DNA of 64,000 nt from Rhodopseudomonas palustris (GTDB taxonomy: Bacteria > Pseudomonadota > Alphaproteobacteria > Rhizobiales > Xanthobacteraceae), in NCBI RefSeq assembly GCF_003591005.1, contig NZ_QYYD01000002.1, positions 248,001 to 312,000 on the forward strand. The letters are read 5' to 3'. How positions within the stretch are numbered: position 1 is the first letter of the stretch; every line of letters starts with the position of its first letter. Under the pieces are notes generated by a model. The model made no database searches. It had not been told where the DNA came from and saw nothing but the letters and a program-made list of their open reading frames with translations. The translations under genes were made by a program, and so were the position numbers. Shown here piece after piece: positions 45,451 through 54,756 of this stretch.

Positions 45451-46068
45451 TCAATCCTTGATGACGCCGCCGCGCATCGCCATCCGGACGAGTTCCGACA
45501 AGCTGGACGCCTGCATCTTGGTCATGACGTTGGCGCGATACACCTCGATGGTGCGCGGACTGATGTCGAATTCGCGGGCGATCACCTTGTTGGACATGCC
45601 GGCGATCAGTCCGTCCATCACCTGGCGTTCGCGCGGACTGAGCGACTGGATCCGTGCGACAATATCCTGCGACAGCGCCTCGGTGCGGGCTTCATCGACG
45701 GCCTGCTTCAACGCGGTCTCGATCAGGCCGATCAGTCGGTCGTCGTCGAACGGCTTCTCGATGAAGTCGATCGCACCGAGCTTCATCGCCTCGACCGCCA
45801 GTGGTACGTCGCCGTGGCCGGTCATGATCACCACCGGCAGCCGGCTGCGCCCGGCCTTCAGCCGCTTCAACAAATCGAGCCCGTCGATGCCCGGCATCCG
45901 GACGTCGGATAGCACGCAGCCGAACGCGATTTCGCTCAGCGAGTCCAGAAACGCGGCGGCGGATTCGAACAAGCGGACGTCGTAGTCGGCGGCGGCGAGA
46001 AGAAAGTCGATCGACTCCCGCATCGCCTGGTCGTCGTCGATCACATAGACAATGCCTTTACGCGCCAT
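45451..46068 (-). CDS. fixJ: FixJ response regulator
   Basis: This 205-residue activator has a receiver domain (Asp in FGCVLSDVRMPGIDG, about residue 54) and a LuxR-type helix-turn-helix (LSPRERQVMDGLIAGMSNKVIAREFDISPRTIEVYRANVMTKMQ). Phosphorylated by FixL at low oxygen, it activates fixK. It overlaps the fixL stop by 11 bases. Confidence 0.94.
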   Translation of the reverse strand: MARKGIVYVIDDDQAMRESIDFLLAAADYDVRLFESAAAFLDSLSEIAFGCVLSDVRMPGIDGLDLLKRLKAGRSRLPVVIMTGHGDVPLAVEAMKLGAIDFIEKPFDDDRLIGLIETALKQAVDEARTEALSQDIVARIQSLSPRERQVMDGLIAGMSNKVIAREFDISPRTIEVYRANVMTKMQASSLSELVRMAMRGGVIKD

Positions 46069-47584
46069 CGTTCAGGTCCTCGCCCGGTGCGATCGGCAGC
46101 GTAAAACGAAAAGTTGCGCCGCCCGCGCTGTTGGTCTCCGCCCACATCCGCCCGCCATGGGCTTCGATGATCGAGCGACTGATCGACAGTCCAACGCCCA
46201 TTCCGGTGTCCTTGGTGGTGAAAAAGGTTTGAAACAACTTCGCCTTGATGTCGTCCGGGATGCCGGCACCGGTGTCCGAGACGGTGACCTCGATCATGTC
46301 GTCGGCGACCCGCGTGTTCGAGATCGACAGCTCCTTGCGCGGCGCATTCGACATCGCCTCCAGCGCGTTGCGGAACAGATTGACCATTACCTGCTGGATC
46401 TGCACGCGATCGACCAGTACCGAATCGTTCGAGGGGTCCATCCGGAATCGCAACACCACGCCCTGCTCGCGGGCACCGGTGAGGCCCAGGGCGCCGGCTT
46501 CCTCCACCAGTTTGGCGAGGCTCTCGACGCGCTTTTCGGATTCGCCGCGGGCGACGAAGTCGCGCAGCCGGCGGATGATCTGGCCGGCACGCAACGCCTG
46601 CTCGGCGGCGCGCTCCATCGCATTTTCGATCTTCGACGTATTGGGATCGCGGCTGCCGGCGAGCAGGCGGCGCGAGCCCTTCATGTAGTTGCTGATCGCT
46701 GACAGCGGCTGGTTGAGCTCGTGCGCCAGCGCCGACGCCATCTCGCCCATCGCAGTCAGCCGCGAGACGTGCACCAGCTCGGCCTGCAATTCATGCAGCC
46801 GCGCCTGGGTCTGCTGATACTCGGTGAGGTCACGAATGAAGCCGGTGAAGTAGCGCTCGCCGCCGGATTCCATTTCGCCGATCGACAAGTGGATCGGGAA
46901 CGTCGAACCGTTCTTGCGCTGGCCGGTAACGATGCGCCCGATGCCGATGATGTGTCGCTCGCCGGTGGAGTTGTAGCGGCTGATGTAGTTGTCGTGGCGG
47001 GTGGCGTCCGGTCGCGGCATCAGGATGCTGATGTTCTGGCCGATCGCTTCCTTTTCCGTCAGTCCGAACATCCGCTCGGCGGCGCTCGAGAAGAAACGCA
47101 TGATGCCGCGGCCATCGATCAGGATCATCGCGTCCGGCACGGTGTCGAGAATCGAGCGAAGCTGGCTCTGCTGCAGCCGTAATTCCTGTTCGAGCACCTT
47201 CTGTTGATCGACGTCAAGCACGATGCCGCACAGATAGCCGGCACCGCCGTCTTCCTTGACCAGGCCGCCACGCGAGCGCAGCCAGTGGCTCGGCTGGCGG
47301 TCCGCGACCCGATACATCAAGTCGAGGTTGTCACCATGATCGATCGCGCGCTGGATTGCCTGCGCGACGCGCTCACGGTCCTCCAGATCGATCAGCGACA
47401 GAAACGTATCGAAATTCACCGGCGCATCCGGGGCAACCCCGAACAGGCGCCGAGCCGTCACCGACCACGATAATTCCCGGGTGGCGAGATTGAGCTCCCA
47501 GCTCCCCACACCGTATTGATCGATGCCCTGCTGCAGCCGGCGGTCGCGCGCAAGGGCCTCCGATGATTGAGCTTGATCGGTCAC
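46058..47584 (-). CDS. fixL: FixL oxygen-sensing histidine kinase
   Basis: This 508-residue soluble sensor has two PAS domains. The second (about residues 140-255) is the heme PAS: the proximal ligand is H197 in ATRHDNYISRY, and GERHIIGIGRIVTG carries the His and Arg that line the oxygen pocket. The kinase core follows, with the phospho-acceptor H288 in ALAHELNQPLSA, the N box NLFRNALEAM and G boxes DTGAGIPDD and GMGVGLSI. No membrane segment is seen, as in Bradyrhizobium. The start is GTG. Confidence 0.95.
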   Translation of the reverse strand: MTDQAQSSEALARDRRLQQGIDQYGVGSWELNLATRELSWSVTARRLFGVAPDAPVNFDTFLSLIDLEDRERVAQAIQRAIDHGDNLDLMYRVADRQPSHWLRSRGGLVKEDGGAGYLCGIVLDVDQQKVLEQELRLQQSQLRSILDTVPDAMILIDGRGIMRFFSSAAERMFGLTEKEAIGQNISILMPRPDATRHDNYISRYNSTGERHIIGIGRIVTGQRKNGSTFPIHLSIGEMESGGERYFTGFIRDLTEYQQTQARLHELQAELVHVSRLTAMGEMASALAHELNQPLSAISNYMKGSRRLLAGSRDPNTSKIENAMERAAEQALRAGQIIRRLRDFVARGESEKRVESLAKLVEEAGALGLTGAREQGVVLRFRMDPSNDSVLVDRVQIQQVMVNLFRNALEAMSNAPRKELSISNTRVADDMIEVTVSDTGAGIPDDIKAKLFQTFFTTKDTGMGVGLSISRSIIEAHGGRMWAETNSAGGATFRFTLPIAPGEDLNDGA

Positions 47585-47658
47585 GCAGTACCTTCGGAAC
47601 TTATAGGATTGGTCTTATCATACAGGTGTTCTGATCCGCAACGGACGCTATGGCGCAG

Positions 47659-47701
47659 CAAAAAACCGATGGGCAAACGCCTTTGGTTTGCCGCATCGGT
47701 T
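47659..47701 (-). terminator. Rho-independent terminator of the usp-CBS operon
   Basis: On the minus strand AACCGATG/CATCGGTT with GGCAAAC/GTTTGCC inside forms a long stem followed by TTTTTTGC. It lies 39 bases after the stop of the CBS-BON gene, and the fixL start lies a further 75 bases on. Confidence 0.8.
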
Positions 47702-47739
47702 GAGGGTGTCAAGTCCCGGAGCGCGGAGACGCGTGGCTC

Positions 47740-48471
47740 TCAAGCCGTCTTCTTGGCGGAACGGTCGTCCTCGGGCGAATTGAGATAGAAGCCCGACATT
47801 GTATCAACCCAGCACAAATGATCGTGCACCTCTTTGACCCCGCAGACATTCTCGGCGACGACGATCACCGCCTGCCGCGAACTCTCCTCGGTGATCACGC
47901 CGTTGAGATGGACCACGCCGTCGCGCACTACGACGCTGAGCCCAAACGGGCGCCAGTCGTTGCGTTCGATTTCCGCGATGATCCTGTCCCGGATCTTGTC
48001 GTCAGCGGTCGATGGGTCCGGAATTTCGCGGGCGAGCTGGGCGACCGCGCGCAGCAGGTTCTTGCGGGTGACGATGCCGACCAGCCTGTCGCCTCGCATC
48101 ACGGGCAATCGTTTGACGTGATGCTTTTCCATTGTGCGCACGATTGTCTCGACCGGCGTATCTTCGGTGATCGTGTGCGGGTGGTGGGTCATGACTTCGC
48201 CGACCTTGCGGCCGTGCTCGTGGACGAAATCATCAGCGCAGGTGCTCGGACCGAGCAGCATCCGCAGCCAGCGGCCGCGCTTGTGCTGGGTGCCGAGTTC
48301 GGCGCGGCGGATGAAGTCGCCTTCCGAGATGATCCCGACCAGCCGGTCGTATCCGTCCAGGACCGGCAGGCCGCTGACGTGGTGGTCGAGCATCGCATTC
48401 GCCGCCTCGACGATCGAGGCTTCCGGACTGATCGTCACCACCGGTGACGTCATGATCTGACTTGCACGCAT
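47740..48471 (-). CDS. Tandem CBS domain protein with C-terminal BON domain
   Basis: This 243-residue protein has two CBS motifs, IMTSPVVTISPEASIVEAANAML...GLPVLDGYDRLVGIISEGDF (about residues 6-52) and VMTHHPHTITEDTPVETIVRTM...RLPVMRGDRLVGIVTRKNLL (about 93-140). A BON domain follows (about 155-215; GLSVVVRDGVVHLNGVITEE). CBS pairs bind adenine nucleotides and may sense energy state. It is downstream of a universal stress protein gene on the same strand. Confidence 0.88.
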   Translation of the reverse strand: MRASQIMTSPVVTISPEASIVEAANAMLDHHVSGLPVLDGYDRLVGIISEGDFIRRAELGTQHKRGRWLRMLLGPSTCADDFVHEHGRKVGEVMTHHPHTITEDTPVETIVRTMEKHHVKRLPVMRGDRLVGIVTRKNLLRAVAQLAREIPDPSTADDKIRDRIIAEIERNDWRPFGLSVVVRDGVVHLNGVITEESSRQAVIVVAENVCGVKEVHDHLCWVDTMSGFYLNSPEDDRSAKKTA

Positions 48472-48539
48472 GTCGCAATCCCCTCCGGCACATCGGTGCC
48501 GCCTTCGAAGAATGCCGCCCGCGATGCGGACGGCGGTGT

Positions 48540-49373
48540 TCAGTGCGAGATCAGGGCCGGCAGCGTCAGCGACTTGAAGATGCCGCGGGTAACACCGCCG
48601 AGAATGAATTCGCGCAGTCGTGAATGGCCATAGCCGCCCATCACCAGCAGGTCGGCGCCGCTGTCTGCGGCCATCGACAGGATCGTGTTGTGAACGTTGC
48701 CGGGCGGGGCCGTGAAGTGGTGCGCGGCGGCAGCGAGGTCGTGGCGCAGCAGATGCGCCACCAGCGCGGCGGTGGTGGCCTGGCCGATGTCCTGGGCGTC
48801 TTCGTTCACTGCCAGGATGTCGATAGTTTTGGCGCGGCGCAGGAACGGCATGGCGTCCTGCACGGCGCGTGCGGCGGGCCGGCTACCGTCCCAGCAGATC
48901 GGCACGCGGTCCAGACACAGCGGTCCCTTGTGGATGTAAGGCACCATCAGCATCGGCTTGCCGGAGTTGAACAAGATGCTCTCCGGCAGCGGATCCTGGT
49001 GGCCCGGCTTGGCGCGATCCGGCTGCGGCACGATGCTGAGATCGTATAGCCGAGAGATTTCCGACAGCGATTCGTTCGCCAGCACCGGCGTATCGCAGAC
49101 GCTGCGAGCGCCGTGAGTGATGCCCGCGCCGCGTGCCGTGATCTCGAACTGGTCGAGCCGGGCCGCGGCTTCGTCATTGTCGGTGTTGTACTGGTTGACG
49201 GCCGCATAGTACGCGGTCGAAGCCCCGACCACGATGGCCGGATTGATCGGCTGATAGGTGCAGACGAAGCCGTCCAGATGCGCCTCGAACGTCTGGGCGA
49301 CCGAGACCGCGCAGTCGACGAGCCCGTCTGCCGGCCGGTCGGCTGGAATGTGCACGACGACATCGTTCAGCAT
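48540..49373 (-). CDS. Universal stress protein, tandem domains
   Basis: This 277-residue protein has two UspA-like folds. The C-terminal one ends with GADLLVMGGYGHSRLREFILGGVTRGIFKSL, the ATP-binding G-2x-G-9x-G(S/T) motif. The N-terminal one is degenerate. It is first in an operon with the CBS-BON gene and divergent from another Usp gene. A weak FixK box lies in the shared 175-base promoter region. A role in survival under energy limitation or low oxygen is a family-based inference. Confidence 0.88.
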   Translation of the reverse strand: MLNDVVVHIPADRPADGLVDCAVSVAQTFEAHLDGFVCTYQPINPAIVVGASTAYYAAVNQYNTDNDEAAARLDQFEITARGAGITHGARSVCDTPVLANESLSEISRLYDLSIVPQPDRAKPGHQDPLPESILFNSGKPMLMVPYIHKGPLCLDRVPICWDGSRPAARAVQDAMPFLRRAKTIDILAVNEDAQDIGQATTAALVAHLLRHDLAAAAHHFTAPPGNVHNTILSMAADSGADLLVMGGYGHSRLREFILGGVTRGIFKSLTLPALISH

Positions 49374-49436
49374 GGAAAAGCCCCGATCACGTATGGTGCG
49401 TTGTCGCGAACTTTATCCGGCTTGGGCGGTGATACC

Positions 49437-49450
49437 TTGATCTAGCTCAT
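49437..49450. promoter_or_regulatory. Weak FixK/Fnr-like box between two usp genes
   Basis: TTGATCTAGCTCAT differs from TTGA-N6-TCAA at one base. It lies 64 bases from one start and 98 from the other. Confidence 0.35.
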
Positions 49451-49548
49451 CGTGTCGCACCGTCGTGTCGGACAAACATCGCTCAACTGCAGCAACAAGG
49501 GTGTCCGGTCTGGCGTCACATCAGGGCGCCGGAACAGGGGAGGTGGCG

Positions 49549-50379
49549 ATGCCGTATTCGACCGTGATGGTCGCTCTGTCGTGCGATCAGCCGAATGCGG
49601 GTCCCTTGGGAATCGCGCGGGAACTGGCCGAGCGGTTCGAGGCTCGGCTGATCGGAGTCGCCGCGTCCGATCTCACCCCACCGCTTTACTATACGTCGGG
49701 TGACGTCGCCGAGCGGTTGCTGGAGCAGGGCAGGGCGGCGGTCCGACGCCGGCTTGCGGAGCTTGAAACCGAGTTTCGAGACGCGATGCGTGGTCACGCC
49801 CGCGAATTGCATTGGCGGTGCTCGATCGCTCAGCCGGCGAGATACATCGTGCAGCAGGCCCGCGCGGCCGACGTCGTGGTGATGGGTAGCGGCGGTGCCG
49901 GGCAGCTCACGGATCCTTTCACGGAAGCCGATCCAGCCGACCTGGTGATGCGCGTCGGCCGTCCGTTGCTGGTCGTACCGGCAGGCATTTCGCGGGTCGA
50001 TCTGTCGAGCGTGATGGTGGCATGGAAAGACAATCCCGAAGCCCGCCGCGTGGTGGTCGACGCGCTGCCGCTGCTGCGTCAGGCGAGTTGCGTAACCGTC
50101 GTCGAGATCGTCGAGGAAGACGGCGATCGGAGCGAGGCGTTGGCGGGGGTGCATGACGTCGCCGACTGGTTGTCGCGACATCACATCCATGCCGTCGCCG
50201 AAGTCCCGGCCGAAGTCGGCGACGTGTCCGCGCAGCTCGAGCGGGTGGCCCACCACGCAGGAGCAGGTGTCATCATTGCTGGCGCATATGGTCATTCACG
50301 ATTTAGGGAATGGATTCTCGGCGGCGTCACTCAGCACCTGCTGGAGCAGACGGAGCGTTGTGCCTTCCTGGCGCGATGA
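49549..50379 (+). CDS. Universal stress protein, tandem domains
   Basis: This 276-residue Usp has a first domain with VMGSGGAGQLTD and a second with VIIAGAYGHSRFREWILGGVTQHLL, the nucleotide-binding signature. ATG 49549 lies behind AGGGGAGG, so I reject the longer frame from 49465. Divergent from the usp at 48540-49373 and upstream of the PHA synthase gene, with no gene visible in the 250 bases between. Confidence 0.87.
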   Translation: MPYSTVMVALSCDQPNAGPLGIARELAERFEARLIGVAASDLTPPLYYTSGDVAERLLEQGRAAVRRRLAELETEFRDAMRGHARELHWRCSIAQPARYIVQQARAADVVVMGSGGAGQLTDPFTEADPADLVMRVGRPLLVVPAGISRVDLSSVMVAWKDNPEARRVVVDALPLLRQASCVTVVEIVEEDGDRSEALAGVHDVADWLSRHHIHAVAEVPAEVGDVSAQLERVAHHAGAGVIIAGAYGHSRFREWILGGVTQHLLEQTERCAFLAR

Positions 50380-50632
50380 AGTCGTCGGGCGGCGGCAACA
50401 AGATGGCCTCTTAGAATACCGGATTGAGAGCGGCGGACGCGACCGGCACATGCCATGGAAGGTCGTACATACCTTTGGTCCACCTGCTTTAACCGTCGAG
50501 CAAGGCCGTCTGCACGTCACTGGCGCATGACAATGCGATGACGCTGCCATCATCCTATTTGTCGACGGCGGAGCGCCGCCAGCGCCAGTACGACTTTCAC
50601 GTCGAATCGACGTGCAATCAGATGAGGCGAAG

Positions 50633-52399
50633 ATGCTGCAAAAACAGGTCCAAGGAAGCTCCATCGAGCCTCCTTCGTCGCAGCCGGTCACGACATCCCG
50701 TGCGCGTGACAGTGATCGCGCCTTGCACGCGACCCTGGCACCGCTGACGGGTGGGCTGTCGCCGACCGCCTTGTTGCTTTCCTACGCCGACTGGTGGTCG
50801 CATCTGTTCTGGTCGCCGGCACGCCGGCTCGAGCTCGCGCATGACGCGCTGGGACGCGCATCGCGGTTGACGGAAGCAGCGCTGTTTCCTGCGGCACCGT
50901 GGTCACTGATCGCCCCACAGCCGCAGGATCGCCGCTTCAGCGCGCCTGAATGGCGGCAGGCTCCCTTCAACCTGATGGCGCAGAGTTTTTTGCTGGCCGA
51001 GGAGTGGTGGCACGGCGCCACCACCGGCAACCGCGGCGTGTCGCGGCAGAACGAAAAGATTGTCGAATTCGCCACGCGTCAAATGCTCGACGTGTTCGCC
51101 CCGTCGAACTTCGCCGCCACCAATCCGGAGGTCATCCAACAGACGCTGGCCACTGCAGGCCGCAATGTTTCGGCCGGACTACATAATTGGTGGGAAGATC
51201 TGCTGCACACCGTCTCCAACGAGGTCGAGCCGAACGCGGACTTTCAGGTCGGGCGCGACGTCGCGGTGACGCCCGGCAAGGTGGTGTACAGCAATGATCT
51301 GATCGAGTTGATCCAGTACGCGCCGGCGACCAGCGAAGTCCGCCCGGAGCCGATCCTGATCGTGCCGGCCTGGATCATGAAATACTATATCCTCGATCTG
51401 TCGCCCCACAATTCGCTGGTCAAGTACCTGACCGAGCAGGGCTTCACCGTTTTCATGGTGTCGTGGCGAAATCCGACCGCGAAGGAGCGCGATGTCTCTC
51501 TGGACGACTATCGGCGACTTGGAGTCATGGCTGCGCTCGATACGGTCGGGGCGATCGTGCCGGGCCAGCGGGTTCATGCGGCCGGCTATTGCCTTGGCGG
51601 CACGTTGCTGTCGATCGCCGCGGCCGCGATGTCGCGCGACGGCGACGACCGCCTGAAGTCGATCACGCTGTTCGCGGCGCAGACGGACTTCACCGAAGCC
51701 GGCGAGCTTACGCTGTTCATCAATGAGAGCCAGGTGGCGTTCCTGGAAGACGTGATGTGGAAGCGGGGCGTGCTTGACACCACGCAGATGGCCGGTGCGT
51801 TTCAGATTCTGCGGTCGAACGACCTTGTGTGGTCGCGGATGGTCCGGGAATATCTGATGGGCGAGCGTTCCACGTCCAACGATTTGATGGCGTGGAACGC
51901 AGACGCGACCCGGATGCCTTACCGGATGCATTCCGAGTATTTGCGCAAGCTGTTCCTTAACAACGACCTTGCCGAAGGCCGCTATATCGTCGAAGGCAAG
52001 GCGATTGCCCTGTCCGACATTCACACCCCGATCTTCGTGGTCGGCACCGTGCGTGACCATGTCGCGCCGTGGCGCTCGACCTACAAGATCCATTTGCTGG
52101 CAGACGCTGAAATCACCTTTTGCCTCACCGGTGGCGGCCATAATGCCGGTATCGTTTCGCCTCCGTCACCGACAGCACGGGGTTATCAGGTGATGGTGAA
52201 GGAGGCCGATGGTCCGTATGTCGGGCCCGATGTCTGGCTCGCGGAGGCACCGCACGCCGAGGGCTCGTGGTGGACCGAGTGGGTGCATTGGCTCGCGGCA
52301 CGGTCCGGTGATGCGGCGCTCCCGCCGCGCATGGGACTGCCCGACGCCAACCCTGCAGCGCTACCGGATGCGCCAGGGGACTACGTGCTTCAGCGCTGA
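50633..52399 (+). CDS. phaC: Poly(3-hydroxyalkanoate) synthase
   Basis: This 588-residue alpha/beta-hydrolase-fold enzyme polymerises hydroxyacyl-CoA. The lipase-like box is GYCLGGTLLSIAAAAM with the catalytic Cys; the Asp is probably in VRDHVAPW and the His in LTGGGHNAGIVSPP. The length suits class I. The N-terminal PhaC domain (PFNLMAQSFLLAEEWW) is present. ATG 50633 follows GAGGCGAAG and is preferred to GTG 50612. It stands alone, without phaA, phaB or phasin genes, next to stress and low-oxygen genes, so it may be an extra copy. Confidence 0.88.
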   Translation: MLQKQVQGSSIEPPSSQPVTTSRARDSDRALHATLAPLTGGLSPTALLLSYADWWSHLFWSPARRLELAHDALGRASRLTEAALFPAAPWSLIAPQPQDRRFSAPEWRQAPFNLMAQSFLLAEEWWHGATTGNRGVSRQNEKIVEFATRQMLDVFAPSNFAATNPEVIQQTLATAGRNVSAGLHNWWEDLLHTVSNEVEPNADFQVGRDVAVTPGKVVYSNDLIELIQYAPATSEVRPEPILIVPAWIMKYYILDLSPHNSLVKYLTEQGFTVFMVSWRNPTAKERDVSLDDYRRLGVMAALDTVGAIVPGQRVHAAGYCLGGTLLSIAAAAMSRDGDDRLKSITLFAAQTDFTEAGELTLFINESQVAFLEDVMWKRGVLDTTQMAGAFQILRSNDLVWSRMVREYLMGERSTSNDLMAWNADATRMPYRMHSEYLRKLFLNNDLAEGRYIVEGKAIALSDIHTPIFVVGTVRDHVAPWRSTYKIHLLADAEITFCLTGGGHNAGIVSPPSPTARGYQVMVKEADGPYVGPDVWLAEAPHAEGSWWTEWVHWLAARSGDAALPPRMGLPDANPAALPDAPGDYVLQR

Positions 52400-53946
52400 T
52401 CGCGGAGCTTCAACGCCGAAACGGCGCGGTTGAACGTCTGTTCGGGCGATCCCGAGGCGTCGATCGTGATCCACTCGATCGTGCCCGTATCGTACGCCTG
52501 CTGCTGGCGGACAATCTCCGGCGTGGCGTCGGAGGCGTCGTCGACGCGGGTCGCGACCCGGGCAATCCGGGTTTGCAGATCTGCGACCAGATAAAGTCCG
52601 GCGATGTCGACGCTCGTCACGCGAGCCGCGGCAGCGATTGCGGCGCGCTCGTCGGCCTTTGCAAACACCGCGTCGACGATCGCCGAATGCCCCTGTGCCA
52701 ACACGCGGGCGGCGCGCTCGCCGAGGCGACGATAGACTTCGGCGGTCGCTTCCGGAGCATAGGCCTTGACGGGCAGCCGCTCGGTTTCGGCGGCATTGAA
52801 CAGCTGCTTGCGGATCACGTCGGAGCGTAGGACCACGGCGCCTGGTAGGGGCGGCACGCGCCCCGCGAGCGCCCGCGCAAGCATCGATTTGCCGGTCCCG
52901 GACAAGCCGCCGACTGCGATCAGGCGCGCCGGCGGCGGCGCGATGAGCCGCCCGGCAAGTGCAAAATAGGACTCCGCGGTGCATCGATGGCGCCGCGCCG
53001 CTTCGCTGTCATTGCTGACCCGCGACAGTGTCACCTTGGCACGGACAGCGGCGCGTAGCGACATCAGCAAAGGAAGCGTGCCGAGAGCATCGAGATGGGC
53101 ATCCTCGCCGGTGACGAGATAGCGGTTCAGCAATTCCGCCGCAGCCTCGCTGCGGCCATGATGGAGCAGGTCCATCATCGGAAAAGTGAGATCGTACAGC
53201 ACATCGACAGAGGCGAACGCCGGATCGAATTCGATCGCGTCGAACAGCACGGGGCGGTCATCGATCAGCACGATGTTGGCGAGGTGCAGATCGCCGTGAC
53301 ACCAGCGCACGAAGCCCTGCGCGCCGCGTTGCTCGAGCAAGGGACGGGCGTGTTCGAAGGCGGATCTGGTGGCGCCGTCGAGCGCAGCAACCGCGTCGGC
53401 CGGGAAGTTCGCGGCTTTGAAGGCTGACGTGTTGTCGTCGATGATCGGCAACAGCGATGCGATCCAGGTCGCGGTGTCGGCTTTCGGGGCGGCGGCATGA
53501 GACGCAGTGATGGCGTCCGCAATCGCGTCGACCAGATCGGAGGCGAGCGGCCGCTCGCTCGCCAGGTGGTCGACGGTGCGGCTTTCGTCGAAGCGTTGCA
53601 TTTCGACCGCCCACTCGAGCGGTTTCCCTGCGCCGCCGATCTCGAGCTTTCCCTCGGCAGAGCGCGTGATCGGCACGACACGGTGATAGATTTGCGGCGC
53701 GAAGCGGCGATTGACTTCGAGTTCCTGATCGCAGGCCGCCTTGCGACGCGCCAGGGTCGAATAGTCGAGAAAGGGAAACCGGACGGCCCGCTTGATCTTC
53801 AATGCGCGGTCACCCACCAGAAATACGGCGGCGCCGTGCGTATCGATCCGCTTGACCGGGGCGCCGCCATGGCTCGCAGAGGCCGCGATGAAACGAAAGA
53901 CCTCTTCCTGGCGAGCGCGCTCGGAAACGAAGATTGGATCATTCAT
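52390..53946 (-). CDS. Aminoglycoside-phosphotransferase-like/P-loop kinase fusion
   Basis: This 518-residue protein joins an APH-fold N-terminal half (about residues 1-320; RWCHGDLHLANIVLIDDRPVLFDAIEFD carries the Brenner motif) to an AAA-type P-loop kinase (AVGGLSGTGKSMLARALAGR, about residue 353). The combination is known in many proteobacteria but its substrate is not. I use ATG 53946; an in-frame ATG at 54000 would add 18 residues. A FixK box lies 53-107 bases upstream. It is convergent with phaC and overlaps its end by ten bases. Confidence 0.82.
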   Translation of the reverse strand: MNDPIFVSERARQEEVFRFIAASASHGGAPVKRIDTHGAAVFLVGDRALKIKRAVRFPFLDYSTLARRKAACDQELEVNRRFAPQIYHRVVPITRSAEGKLEIGGAGKPLEWAVEMQRFDESRTVDHLASERPLASDLVDAIADAITASHAAAPKADTATWIASLLPIIDDNTSAFKAANFPADAVAALDGATRSAFEHARPLLEQRGAQGFVRWCHGDLHLANIVLIDDRPVLFDAIEFDPAFASVDVLYDLTFPMMDLLHHGRSEAAAELLNRYLVTGEDAHLDALGTLPLLMSLRAAVRAKVTLSRVSNDSEAARRHRCTAESYFALAGRLIAPPPARLIAVGGLSGTGKSMLARALAGRVPPLPGAVVLRSDVIRKQLFNAAETERLPVKAYAPEATAEVYRRLGERAARVLAQGHSAIVDAVFAKADERAAIAAAARVTSVDIAGLYLVADLQTRIARVATRVDDASDATPEIVRQQQAYDTGTIEWITIDASGSPEQTFNRAVSALKLRDQR

Positions 53947-54052
53947 GGCGGAACCAGACAACAGCGGACCGTCGAATGACGGATCAGGATCGCATCGCAT
54001 TTTGCGCGCTTTTTAACCTGGGTCACAAGTCGTCCGGGAAAACCGCAGCCGA

Positions 54053-54066
54053 TTGACCTTGATCAA
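54053..54066. promoter_or_regulatory. Candidate FixK/Fnr box between divergent genes
   Basis: TTGACCTTGATCAA fits TTG(A/C)-N6-(T/G)CAA and the Fnr dyad in nine of ten positions. It can serve the kinase-like gene (minus strand) and the CBS gene at 54171 (plus strand). Confidence 0.6.
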
Positions 54067-54170
54067 TTTAATTCCGCAAAGCTGCGGTCAATTTGCCCGA
54101 AAGGGCGAGTAGCAGGTGTGTGTGTATATTTGTTCGCCCGACGTGACGCGCAGGCGATTGGAATCTGCTC

Positions 54171-54602
54171 TTGTATAAATTTCTCGAGGCAACCGTTGCC
54201 GACCACATGACCCGCTCGGTGAAATCCGTGTCGCGGGACATGACGATGCGCGAGCTTGAAGACCAATTCGAACGCGACGACTACAATGCCTATCCGGTGG
54301 TCGAAAATGCTCGCGCGATCGGCTTGGTGACCAAATACGACTTCCTGCGATGCTTCGCGTTCCATCCGACGCAGATGCTGCCGCATTACGACGATCTGAT
54401 GAACCGCACCATCGGTGACATCATGACGCCCGACTTCATCTATGTTCGTGCCGACACCAAACTGACTCGCGTGCTGCAATTGATGGTCGAGCACCAAACG
54501 CGCAGCATTCCGGTGTTGGAAGACGACCGGAAGCTCGACGGCATCATCTCTCGCGAGGACGTCATCAAGGCGCTGGCCAGTTTCACCAAGGCGGCGCGAT
54601 AG
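54171..54602 (+). CDS. Two-CBS-domain protein
   Basis: This 143-residue protein consists of a CBS pair: VADHMTRSVKSVSRDMTMRELEDQF...AYPVVENARAIGLVTKYDFL and IGDIMTPDFIYVRADTKLTRVLQLM...SIPVLEDDRKLDGIISREDVIKAL. It probably binds an adenine nucleotide. The start is a TTG at 54171; an ATG at 54207 would cut into the first repeat. The next gene is about 150 bases downstream on the same strand. Confidence 0.83.
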   Translation: MYKFLEATVADHMTRSVKSVSRDMTMRELEDQFERDDYNAYPVVENARAIGLVTKYDFLRCFAFHPTQMLPHYDDLMNRTIGDIMTPDFIYVRADTKLTRVLQLMVEHQTRSIPVLEDDRKLDGIISREDVIKALASFTKAAR

Positions 54603-54756
54603 TCGCAGCGCCAGCATCCTCGCAGCGCCAGCATCGTCGCGGCGCTCAGTCGCGGCGAGGAGAATTGGAAACCCACGCGTATCTGTACTACATAGTTTGC
54701 GGGCGTCGGGATTCCAACCGCAGATGCAGGCCTCCGGCGCCCGGTGCCGAGGTCAG

